A stretch of 64,000 bases of DNA from Cymodocea nodosa (lineage: Eukaryota; Streptophyta; Magnoliopsida; Alismatales; Cymodoceaceae). The stretch is from assembly GCA_036874045.1 (NCBI GenBank), contig CM072345.1, positions 11,766,501 through 11,830,500 of the forward strand. The letters are read 5' to 3'. The notes under the pieces are model-generated. The model was not told where the DNA came from, made no database searches, and was given only the letters and a program-made list of their open reading frames with translations. Below are positions 12,001 to 21,772 of this stretch, one piece after another. Position 1 is the stretch's first letter, and each line of letters starts with the position of its first letter. A program made the translations under genes and the position numbers.

Positions 12001-15000
12001 TTCCTTCCATTATAAGGGAAGAGTTCTTGAAATCAGATACAGGCAAAAATACTATCATTATCAAAAAAAAAAAGGTAAATAGGATAGACAATAGCATCAA
12101 GTGTACACGATCACACAAACAATGGCTGATCACATTAACTATAGGCGCAAAAGTCATTTAAATTGACTTATCCCTTGACCACAGCAACAAGCATACACAA
12201 TCCAAAGAACAATAGCCCATCATGTTGATCATAGGCACAAAAGTGAATGACATTGACTTCCAAGAAATGAAGCAAGGGGTTTTGTTTTATGAGTGTCTTT
12301 CGTAAATCTGTAACCTGTCTATTTGACTTCCCAAAATTTTCTTGATAAGAATCATTTGACCTTAGATGTATCTTATTTGTCTTAATGAAATACACCTTTT
12401 TTCTCTTAACAAAAAAAATTCTGTCATAAAAAAGTCAGTAGTACCACCGACTGTTAATGTCAAACTTTCTCTCTTTGTGCTCAATGTCTTCTAGAAAGCC
12501 CAGAAACTTGAACATTGTCCACCAGCCTCTTGTCTTTGTCTTCATAAACATGTCGTTGGCCTTTGAAGCCAACATTAAACATTGACAAGCCTTGCTTCTT
12601 TGATACGAGCACCTCTTAATCCTCATGTGCAAGGTCCTCTTGAAGAAAGGCATCACAAGTACACACAGGTTCGTGTTTTATGACGTGATCCTCGCAAAGA
12701 TGCAGTGACCCAACTCCACCAGCTACTTAGCTGTGGAAATATTGACACAGAATTGGGCTTAAAGAAGGCCCAACAACCAACTTAGCTCATACATTTGCTA
12801 ATCTGGAATTGAGACAGCCCCCAATAAATCCCATAACTTAAACTGATATGGTAAGCCTTCCTCTTGGACTTTTTCAACAATAATTGCTTGAATCCAGATC
12901 AACATTTTTTTAAACATTATTTAAGGACAAGATTACCCAGACAAAGCAAAGATTAATCCAAGGAACACATGGTATTTGTTGGAGTTTGTGGAAGGGTAGA
13001 AATGACATCACTTTCAGCAAACAAGGTCGCACAAGCCTCACCAATGCATGAAGATTCTTATATATTCTAAACTTCAGGTTTTTGCATGGTAAGCAAGAGA
13101 CATACTCGCCCACTTTTGAGTGTGGAGAGCTCTGTGACTGGTAGATTAAGCCCATGAACAGGGGTTATTGGCAGTTCTCATCTGATTCAGGTTTTTGGGA
13201 GGATTGGCTTCAGGTTAAGTGGGATTAGGAATCAAAATGTGAATAGAAGCTGATGCTGTTTGCTATCTAGTAGGCCAAATGAAGGAAAGCAACAATAGGT
13301 AAGGGTGGCAAAATGGGTCCACGTGTCAAGTTCAGATCCAACACAATCACAACCCAAGTTGATTAACCTGAACATAAATCCGACAATTTTTTATAAAAGT
13401 GTTGAAAAATCAGAAAAACCGAACTGAACCCAGCACGTTTAATAAACAGGTCGCCACATTTAATCAAATATGGAACCCACACCATTTAACCTATTTAATA
13501 AAATATATACCAATTTTTAAAAAAAATTCAAATTGTTCAAACAAAATAAGTATACATTATAATTCTCTACTTATCAAATATTGAAATACATATCCATGAA
13601 AACACAAATATGCCTCAATAAATTAAAACATAAACATTTTAACACTCCAAAATACAAAAAAGTAAACAAGTTGATGTTATAAACAGGTTAGTTTATTAAA
13701 CCCAAACTCAACCTGTTTATTAAACAGGTTGACCTGTTTATGGCTCAGACCTGTTTATTCTCAACCTTAGCCTATTTAATCTCAAGTTAATGCATCAAGT
13801 TACACAAATCATGTCAAGAATTGCCACACCCTAACAATAGTCAATTCTATGACCTTGCTTGACCTTAGAGTGAACAGAAATCCTAAACGAACAATACAAC
13901 ACTCCTTTGAGCTAGGAATTCTGATCAATTTGTAGTTTGTGTATTTTGGGAAGTAAAGGTGTCTTACTCTTTTAATTTACAATTGTATAATTATTCTATT
14001 CATTTAGATTTCCTTTACTAAAAAATTCCTTCAACAATGTTTGTGTTGGTTATGCCTTTGGATCACAAACAACTCAAGCTGAGACAAGTGATTTAAACAA
14101 AACCAAGAGATAAAACACAGGAATTAACCATTTATTAAAAACATTATATAACAAAAATGTGTCATATCAACATAGACCATGGTGAAATAAGGTACAAGTC
14201 ACTACCATTCCCTTCATAATTTTTTCATTGCATTGCCCACATGTAGAACGTGATGTTTTTGAAGCCTCAATCATAGATTTGTCATTCACACTTGAAGATG
14301 CAGATTCAATATAAGCCTTTATCTTCTGCTGATCTTCCCATCGAAGCAAGTCTATGCCTTCAACATCATCAACCCTAAAATTTGTGGTGTAATGCACAAA
14401 TCTTTAAAAGAACATAATATAGGATTTGTGGACAAATAAATGGATTTTATAAAATTCTGTATGAAATTGTATGTATAATACATGGATATTAACAAGTGAT
14501 AACCATGAAATCATGCATACAACAACACTAAATAACAGAGATTAAATGTTTACAAAACTAAGATGAACTATATCATCAGAATAAAGGTGCATGTGCATAC
14601 GATTTTATTTGATTTGCCTTCTTGAAGATGCAAGCTGCATGATTCCATGCCTGGTTCAAATAAGTTGCAAATTTCAGACTTTAGATTGTACGATGGAAAG
14701 AAAAATGGTTATCGATAGAGAATACAAAGAAAGGAATTACCAATATATGCTTGCACAACTCAAAAAATAAAATAATAATAATGTAATTATGATAACTACT
14801 TTAACAGTCGCACGCTGTCCATCTTTACTCTTTATGGTATAAAACATTTTTTCCTTGCACACTATGGAAACAGCAGAGAATTCACTACGATTAGCAAAGA
14901 AGAAGATAACAATTACACATGGTAATAAAATGAGGTTCTTTCAAAGAATCTATGTTGTTCTAAAACATCTAATAAATAAATACATACTGAAATGATAAAA

Positions 15001-16084
15001 ATAGGTCCATTTTTAGCAATTGCATAAAAAGGGTATTGTTTTAACATTTTAATCACAAAATGGTTACGACTGTTCTTTCAACAAACAAATCTTAAGATTT
15101 AAGGCGTGCTAGAAAATAAGACAGCAAATTCAGAAACAAAACGTGGAACATGATCAACAAATAAATGCATAAAGAAAGGTTTCACGCATAGAATAGGTTA
15201 ATATTGATTATGTAGTTTGGTTTGGTTTGGTTTATGAATGTCTTAAAATATATGACTTGGGTTTCACAGCGGAAGGTGTTGGCCTCTTCCTCCCGGACAG
15301 AAATTGTTATTCTATCAACTTGAAAACACAAAATGCTTTACAAGTTTTTATCTTCTCTGACAAAATTCGTGCTAAATCATGGGCCACAGAAGAAACCTAC
15401 AAGCTATACAAAGTACATGGAAATGTGTCATGAAATTTTTTGTTGATTGGATACCTTAATATTTGTCATTGTTGGAGCATTGAAAGGAACTTAGTTGCTT
15501 TTGGTTCGAGTCTAGAGGTAAGATCTTGGTCTCCCTCGAAGAATGGTTCTGGTCAAATAAAATTTATAATTCAAGGAAATAGTTCAAAGATTGGATATAG
15601 TTTTTCAGATACACGGTAATAGTGGTAACAGAGTTGCTTTCAGCATGATACGTTCTGTTGGTTTTTAGCAGAACGCATTGTCTCGTATCTCCATTGATCT
15701 TCGATAAGAACAGTCCGTTTTAAATGGCTTTCGTTCATGATTTCCATAGACATGCAAAATCCACATCTGTACTGTATCTGAAGTTGAAAACATTAACTTT
15801 TTTCTTGTGCGTCAGTGCAAAACAAACCAACCCTGCCGTACTTCAATGGAGAGAGCAAAAGCTGCAGCATAGGAAATGAAAGGGAAGGAAACCGAAAGCA
15901 TTGGCGCGCTACGTTTCAAAGTATGTGATAGAGGTTTTACAGGCATGAAGCCGTCGAACTGGGTGGCGACCACCATCTTCCCGAGACGAAGGACGTCTTT
16001 GCCGATGCTGCTCTTGCAGGACTTGCAGGAGGACCTCGCCGACTTGGCGTACTCGGCCTTCCAGGGCTTCGGAGGGTTCGCCAT
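1..16084 (-). CDS. PARP1: Poly(ADP-ribose) polymerase 1, 3' end off the window
   Basis: Nuclear enzyme that senses DNA breaks and makes poly(ADP-ribose) from NAD+. I read fourteen exons with matching phases and GT/AG borders: 16084-15941, 14650-14601, 14374-14206, 11373-11196, 11101-10762, 10118-9923, 9823-9662, 9598-9538, 7955-7895, 7800-7546, 1160-933, 849-737, 669-593 and 347-184. They give about 732 residues. The order is zinc finger 1 (C20, C23, H52, C55), zinc finger 2 (C110, C113, H140, C143), PADR1/third zinc-binding region (about 270-360, with CPLC), BRCT (about 385-475), WGR (about 510-640, with [11 protein letters not shown]) and the start of the alpha-helical regulatory domain ([12 protein letters not shown]). 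The catalytic domain, about 250 residues in known plant PARP1, must lie left of position 1. The start is the ATG before [11 protein letters not shown], as in plant PARP1. The 6.4-kb intron 1161-7545 and the 2.8-kb intron 11374-14205 are swollen by transposons. Zinc fingers 1 and 2 rule out plant PARP2, and both have all their ligands. Confidence 0.96.
1850..1990. repeat. Short degenerate repeats inside the solo LTR
   Basis: Three to four imperfect copies of a unit of about 40 bp, built on GAAGTTTTCAGGTATAAACT followed by CCAGAAA, lie near 1870-1960. Weaker copies (TTTCAGGTCAAA, TTTCAGGTTAAAG) follow to about 1990. They belong to the solo LTR and code for nothing visible. Confidence 0.6.
2440..3235. 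repeat. Array of imperfect palindromes in higher-order repeats
   Basis: The arm TTTCGGATAGTTA is followed after a short gap by TAACTCTCCGAAA or TAACTTACCGAAA, its near reverse complement, so each pair could fold as a hairpin. Pairs recur more than ten times. They are set in a larger unit of about 120-150 bp that begins TGCACRTGGGAAATTCA or similar (near 2449, 2570, 2698, 2835 and 2982), each carrying about two hairpins. Copies are imperfect and decay to the right. No open frame spans the array. It lies inside the solo LTR and inside a PARP1 intron. Confidence 0.75.
3422..3598 (+). repeat. Left LTR of the TRIM-like element
   Basis: Direct repeat partner of 4748-4927. It has TG..CA ends and a TATATATA stretch inside that could be the LTR promoter. 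The two LTRs differ at many positions, which suggests an old insertion. Confidence 0.75.
4076..4330 (+). repeat. Purine-only-like tract (A/G rich)
   Basis: About 250 bp consist almost entirely of A and G on the plus strand, in GAA, GAAA and GAGA blocks. Both strands show spurious open frames here (Lys/Glu-rich on plus, Phe/Ser-rich on minus), which are composition artefacts. The tract belongs to the internal part of the TRIM-like element. Confidence 0.85.
4748..4927 (+). repeat. Right LTR of the TRIM-like element
   Basis: Direct repeat partner of 3422-3598. The first bases have changed from TG to TA, and the 3' end keeps CA. It is preceded by the short purine run GAGAGGAAG. Confidence 0.72.
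5783..5806. repeat. (AC)n microsatellite
   Basis: About eleven AC dinucleotides in a row, inside the large PARP1 intron. Confidence 0.9.
5981..7343. mobile_element. PIF/Harbinger-type non-autonomous DNA transposon
   Basis: The left end reads GAGGGGGTTTGTGCAC and the right end GTGCACAAACCCCCAC, a 16-bp terminal inverted repeat with one mismatch. Both ends are flanked by TAA (5978-5980 and 7344-7346), the 3-bp target typical of PIF/Harbinger elements. The subterminal regions carry repeated GGAATTTGAATTC-like motifs and further TTTGTGCAC copies. The 1.36-kb body is very AT-rich and codes no transposase. It is the third element stacked in this PARP1 intron. Confidence 0.85.
8564..8972. repeat. 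Direct duplication, about 240-bp period, in a PARP1 intron
   Basis: The block near 8564-8735 (TTTTCTTCTTATG ... TAATCTTCTCTCCTACCACC ... CTCATAATTGATATTTGTGA ... AATGTACAAAAAA) recurs in the same order near 8808-8972 (TTTTCTTCATATG ... TAATCTTCTCCCCTACTACC ... CTCATAATTGATATTTATTT ... TATGTACAAAAAA). It is AT-rich and non-coding, within the intron between exons 9598-9538 and 7955-7895. Confidence 0.7.
12104..12258. repeat. Short tandem duplication (about 65 bp, two copies)
   Basis: Copy one is 12104-12168 and copy two 12192-12258. Both contain a CACA stretch, AACAATGGC or AACAATAGC, TGATCA or TTGATCA, ATAGGCGCAAAAGT or ATAGGCACAAAAGT, and ATTGACTT. The duplication lies in the 2.8-kb PARP1 intron and is non-coding. 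The rest of this intron left of the hAT-type element shows no gene. Confidence 0.65.
13299..13832. mobile_element. hAT-type non-autonomous DNA transposon
   Basis: A 534-bp element is flanked by a perfect 8-bp duplication, AACAATAG (13291-13298 and 13833-13840), the length expected for hAT transposons. The ends are GTAAGGGTGGCAAAA on the left and TTGCCACACCCT on the right, whose reverse complement AGGGTGTGGCAA matches the AGGGTGGCAA of the left end. The interior has palindromic CCTGTTTATTAAACAGG-like repeats and no transposase. It lies in the PARP1 intron between exons 14374-14206 and 11373-11196. Confidence 0.85.
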
Positions 16085-17237
16085 GGGAGGGACGACGGAG
16101 TGGCGAATCGCAAAGCCCTGCAGGGATTGCGGTCGAAACGGTGGAGCGAACGTTTCTGAGCTATTTATTTATTATTTATTGGATGTGGACACGTGCGACG
16201 GCTGCTGTTTATGTTAGACGATGATGACACGATGGTCTTCGGGGGGTGATTTTGCCCGGCGGGAAAAGGTGGAGTCCCACGTGAGGCGGTGATGTACGAT
16301 CGGACCACAAACGGACCGGAGGGTTCGCGAAGGCATAGCTTCTTTATTTTTTGGGTTATTTTTTGAAGATATAGATGTTTAACGTTGATATTCACGATAA
16401 AATCTTCTAATCTTCCTCCGTTTCATTTACAACATCTGATGTTACTAAAATTATATTAATTTTCGCGTGAACTTCTTATAACATAATGGAAAAATACCTG
16501 TTATAGGGTTTTTAACTGAGTTAGTGCGAGTCTAACTTATTTTTTTCACGATAATCAGATCGATTGTAAATAACTGCCCTATTGTGGATGTTTAAGGTGA
16601 TTTAAATTTATGGTGTTGAGATTATTAGAATATTAGTCAATTTAATATGTAAGAAATACTAATAGAGATTATAAAAATATGTTGTCTTATATTTTTTGGA
16701 ATATATGGTTTTTTTGTTAACCTGTGGCTCGTGATAACAAACGAGACATTATGTAAAACATGAACCATGCAATATGAAATAGAGTGATGTTTTTGTAAAA
16801 TCGCTGTCAATAAAATTCTTTAATGTCGATGATTATGAAGGAGAGCAGATATAATAGTGAGAGGAAGAAGAATGAGATGGCAGAGACAATTGTTGACGAA
16901 GAAAAAGAGAAAAAGGGGAAGAGTAATGAATTGAAGGTAAAAAGAAGAAAAAAAAAAAAAAAACGAAAAGACAATGACTTGGATATCATTTTTAATTTCT
17001 AAACCAGAATTTAACTTTAGCAATAGCTGTTTTTTACTTTTCTTTCCTGGAAAACGAAGATATTTTTCTTATATTTTAAATTTTTACGAAATTCGAATTT
17101 AACATGAGAGATTTCCCGATCTTCTATTTTTACTTCTCTTTTTCTTCGCCTTACTTCGTTATTTTCCGTGACCTCTGAACTCGGAACTGGACCGCCGAGC
17201 CATCTCGGTGCCTGGCGGCGGTGTCGAGGTGTGTCAA
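16085..17237. promoter_or_regulatory. Shared divergent promoter region of PARP1 and FIO1
   Basis: 1153 bp separate the two start codons, which point away from each other. The PARP1-proximal 200 bp and the FIO1-proximal 150 bp are GC-richer and probably hold the 5' UTRs. The middle is AT-rich, with a purine run and an A homopolymer near 16945-16962. I could not fix TATA boxes or start sites. No other gene is visible here. That the region drives both genes is inferred from geometry only. Confidence 0.5.
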
Positions 17238-20200
17238 ATGCTGAGTAGGAAGCGACGGCGGGGAGAGCCCCCGAGAACGCATCCTCGTAACAAGTACGCC
17301 GAAAAGCCACCAGACTTCCGCCTCCTTGCTTCCTTGTACCCTTCCTTTCACCCCTTCGTGTTCTCTTCATCCTCCGGTCGGCCAACAATCGACTGGACGG
17401 ATTTCAGCGCCACCCGCGAGCTCACCCGAGTGCTACTCCACCACGATCATGGCGTCGAGTGGTACGCAATTTTGTTTGTTTTTAAGGTTCGGAGATGAAT
17501 AGCTGGAATAGATGAAGATCTATTTGCTCTCCAGGTGGATTCCTGACGGGCAGCTGTGCCCGACGGTGCCGAATAGATCGAACTACATACACTGGATCGA
17601 GGATTTGCTTTCGTCCGGCGTCGTCGCGAGGAATTTAAAAAGGAAAGTGAGGGGTTTTGATATCGGGACTGGCGCTAACTGCATATATCCCTTACTTGGC
17701 GCGTCTCTCTTGGGATGGAGCTTCGTCGGTTCAGGTGTGTTTTAAATTTCTCAACTACGCTGTGATTTTTTTTTGCTTGTTATCCAATTTCACATGTTTT
17801 CACCGATAGCAGTCTTCTTATTGAAAGTGTTCGCTGGATATTTTGGTTGTAGATGTTACTGGAGTGGCGTTGGAATGGGCTAGCAAGAATGTGGAGAACA
17901 ATCCTCATCTTTCTCAATTAATCGAAATAAGAAATTCCGATGAAAGTAATAAATGTGGAGAAGTGGGCGTAGCTATCCAGGGAGAAATTGTTGAGGGGGT
18001 TGTGGAAGAGAAGGAAAAACGGGGTTCATGTTTTGAAGGGGACGAGTACCATGGATCAAATGTTCTCGTTGGCGTTATAAAAGATGGGGAGGAGTTTGAT
18101 TTCTGCATGTGTAATCCTCCATTCTTCAAAAACATGGAGGAAGCAGGCCTAAACCCCAAAACGGCCTGTGGTGGAACCCCAGAAGAGATGGTCTGCCCAG
18201 GTGGAGAAAGGGCTTTTATTAGCCGAATCATAGAAGACAGTGTAACACTTAAACAGTCTTTCTGGTGAGATTGCCATGACTTGAATAATTCGCTTTTTGT
18301 TTCAATATCTTCCTCTTCATAGACTGATCACAACTGACCTGTTTCAGTTGGTTCACTACGATGGTTGGGAGAAAAGCCAATCTGAAGTCCCTAATTTCAA
18401 AACTTCATGACGTTGGAACTTCGGTAGTTAAAACTACTGAATTTGCTCAAGGCCAAACAGCTCGTTGGGGACTGGCATGGTCCTTCATATCTCCAAACAA
18501 AAAGTCAATATTATCGCATGCTCCAGCAAAGAGCCATTATTCATTTATGATTGAGGTACGAATGCTATGCGGATATTTTATTTTCAAGCTCCACCATGTG
18601 ATTTTTTTTTTAAAATTCAGTGCGTACTTTTGCTGGTGATTATTTACAGAGATCGATCATACCTTTTCCCAGAAATTTGCCTTTGAATTAGAGACTTCCT
18701 TAAGATTTCCTTTGTTTTTTTGATAAGTGCCTAGCAATTCCTCTAGTGAAACAAGAATGTCCAAATGCTACCACCTCTCTTTAGTCTTTCTCCAAACTTA
18801 TTACTTCCTTACTTTGCTTGGTTACCAACATCGTCATAGCTTTCTAATGGGGGATGTCTTTACATAAAATGCATATCAGTTACTTTTTTGTATTTAAATA
18901 CCATTTCCTAACATGTTACAGGGCCTTCCACGCAAATTTGGTGCCATGCATATACTAAAAGCCACCGAATCATTTCTCCATGCTTATGGTGCTGTCTCTG
19001 ATACAGATCTTTCATCATTTCTCATCAATGTAAGCTACTTGACCTATTACGAATCATTATTCTTTGTCCTGTTAATCAGGTTGTACCTTTATAATTAAAG
19101 CCGTACAAATTACAGGTCACCATTCCAACTGAGCAAGTTGGTCTAATAAATGAAGGGAACTGTACGAATCATATTGACATTGGACCTAATGGCTTACAAT
19201 CTCCCTCAAATGTTTTACGCTTCCGTATTTCAGTAGGTTTAGATATAATTTGTATTAACTCCTTTATGTTTTAGACTTTTAGGTTTTAAAAGTTTTAAAC
19301 TTAGAAGAGATTGATCTGTCTTTTTTCTGTCAGGTATTTGAACAGATTCCAGGCACAGTCTTGGTGAAAGGATCTTTGCTGCTTAAGGAAAGTTCAGTTT
19401 CAGGTTCCTACTGATTCATTCACATTTAAGCTACATTAACCTTTTGTTGTAGTGAAATTAGAACAGCTACCTTTATAACGACAATAATCAATGCCTTAAT
19501 CCTACTAAAATAAAACAGCTACATACAAATCAGAAATGCACTGTATGTGTATATCTATGAATAGTGATTTTGTTGCATGTTGTTGATTTCCAAGGTTTTT
19601 ATTTTCTATAGGCTATTTTTCCCTTCATTAATGAGAAGTTAAGAATTGTTTGCTTTAAGGAAATTCAATAAGAAAAACACTCAGAATAATGATAAAGGCA
19701 AAGTAATGCATGAGCTTCTCACCAAGTGGGAGTTTGTGAAGGTCCAATTGTATGAAAGGAATCTTGTTTCGATCTGCACTGGTGAAACTTCATTGATACA
19801 GATCGGTTTTCTAAAGGTTCAATTTGATAAGTGTGTTTGTCAGTTTCAGACCTATATCAAGTGATATCTTGATTTGTATCAGTTGGATTGACCAAGTTGT
19901 GAAGGTCCTTTTTAAGCCTCTGAATTGCCATATGGTTTGATACACACGATATTTCTGATGAAATTCTTGATACACCAGCAACCAGGATGAGGAGTTGCTC
20001 TGATCTATTATTGCACAAGGTGTTTTCTTCCAGATTTAAGCTACAACAAAGACTTTTGAACTTTGGAATCACTTTAATCTTCTCGGATCTTCTCCATATA
20101 TTGTACACTATATGTTTTTTATCCATTTCCCTCTACTTCATGGTTAGTTATTATCATTTTATGTTAGATCTAAGATTATTTTATGATACTGTCATTGTAC

Positions 20201-21023
20201 AATATTGCTACTAGTTATTGTCATTTCCCTCTTCTTCTGGTACAATATTTTTTTGTAATTTACGAATTTTTCATGGTTTATTTTTTTTCATAATTTTCAT
20301 TTCATTGTTTGAAATCTGACGTGAGAGTGTCATTGAAGGGGACCAAGGCAAAATAGAGCAAGAAAGCAAGAATAGATGAAAGGTTCAACTAGATAATGTT
20401 TGGGCAATCACGGAGCATGAGAGGTTCAAGTTCTATTCTAGTCAACAACTCTGAGTTGGATTATGACATACCCTAAACTCTACATTGTAAGGAGGGAGAA
20501 GAGAAACAACAGTACAAGGAGGTCATAATGTTATATTAGCAAGAACAATAAAATAGGGATTAGATGAGAATGACTCAGTCATATTTTATGAGTGGCAGTG
20601 GGAATGATGGTTTTTGGACTTAAGCAAATTCAGGATTTTCGAAGGTTTAGTTGTTGGATATAGTTTTTTAATTATTAAATACTGTTATTATAGTTGTTTT
20701 AGTGTTTTTCTGTTGACACTCACTCTTAGAGGTTCGGAGATTTTGTGCAGATATTTATATTACTGACTCGTTTTTTTTTAAAATGGTAATAGACACTAGC
20801 TAACATTGTTAACGCATATAACACATGGTCCGTATGCCTGCACCAGATGAAAAGAGAGATTTTTTTGGGAACATTTACTACAGCAGTGTGCTCGGCATGT
20901 TGGTGCATCATAAGTTGTAACATTTGCCAACCTTTCTCTGCAGGATTTTTTTCACTTCTCCTCCAAAATCTAGAGGAGTCTCTCAGAAAGAATTTCACAA
21001 AGAAGTCCAATGAAGTCCAGTGA
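17238..21023 (+). CDS. FIO1: U6 snRNA N6-adenosine methyltransferase, FIONA1/METTL16 type
   Basis: Methylates adenosine in U6 snRNA, and in some mRNAs, using S-adenosylmethionine; in Arabidopsis FIO1 affects flowering time and splicing. Eight exons join in frame to 472 codons: 17238-17461, 17535-17734, 17853-18264, 18348-18555, 18922-19029, 19116-19232, 19334-19403 and 20944-21023. The N-terminus has NKYAEKPPDFRLLASLYPSF, then a SAM-binding GFDIGTGANCIYPLLG (about 115-130) and the catalytic NPPFF at 229-233, all hallmarks of the METTL16 family. The last exon ends in a short basic tail with stop at 21021-21023. The start at 17238 gives MLSRKRRR, a basic beginning like the family; an in-frame ATG at 17208 is less likely. 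The last intron (19404-20943) is the longest, and no further coding exon is recognisable in it. Head-to-head neighbour of PARP1. Confidence 0.95.
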
Positions 21024-21529
21024 TGAGGCATGCTTGCATGGTTATCCATGGAAACTTCTTTTCTTCCGTGAAGTTTCACTAATCTGTTTGTGTTATGCCG
21101 CTTGACTCGATGTATAGGCCAGCAGTGCGTGTTCAACTTCAGGATCGAATTCTGTAAGTCCCCTTGCAAAAAATAGAGCAATTTATTTATTAGCAGTCTG
21201 ATCTTTCTCTTTAATAGATTGGTACTCTAGAACTTGAAACACTACGGTAATATTTGGTTTAAATTATAAGTATACTTGATTATATATGATTGAAATTATG
21301 CACGTCATACAAGACAACAAAAATGATGTGAATTATAAATACTATTGTACGTACTTGTAATTATAAGTACTGGTATTTTGTTAGGTTCAGCTTATGTTTA
21401 TGTAAATTATAAGTACAAATTACATGATTTGAGGCATAATCTGTAGTATAATTTGATAATTGAAAAAGTTTGATTATTAGGATTATAGAATTTGTCTTGT
21501 AAAGTTATTGTACATAATCAATGAATGCT
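21024..21529. other. FIO1 3' flank, no gene seen
   Basis: The 3' UTR of FIO1 probably takes up the first 150-250 bp. The rest is AT-rich and carries repeated AAATTATAAGTAC-type words near 21258-21425. No coding or RNA feature was found. Confidence 0.5.
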
Positions 21530-21535
21530 AGGTCT

Positions 21536-21772
21536 TCAAAACAATAGACAGAGGTTGGCCTGAGCCATGCCAATCAAAGTTGTTAAAAACATCTGGCGCA
21601 TTATCTTATCAAAAGCTACATGAACATCTGGATAGGTTGTGAGGTGGTCTATGGGGTCAGTCGTACTATCATAGGAATGCATCATGGTCTCCTTGTAATT
21701 TTTTGGGAAAGGCTTCAACGGCGCCTCGTCAGTGATTGATGTTTTGGTGGCTTTGTTGACTCTCCTAACCAA
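21536..21772 (-). pseudogene. Ty3/gypsy gag fragment
   Basis: A stretch of about 78 residues on the minus strand contains KPFPKNYKETMMHSYDSTTD followed by PIDHLTTYPDVHVAFDKIM and FLTTLIGMA. In plant Ty3/gypsy gag the matching pattern is Y-x-G-T-T-D-P-x-D-H-L and later A-F-P-T-T-L-x-G-x-A. Only this scrap is left, without zinc knuckle or pol. It is a dead fragment, and the family assignment rests on motif likeness alone. Confidence 0.6.

Noticed and set aside
19646..19864. Extra FIO1 exon or separate small gene in the last FIO1 intron
   Set aside because: The frame (ELLTKWEFVKVQLYERN) has no family match, and exon 19334-19403 joins exon 20944-21023 in phase to a complete C-terminus without it.
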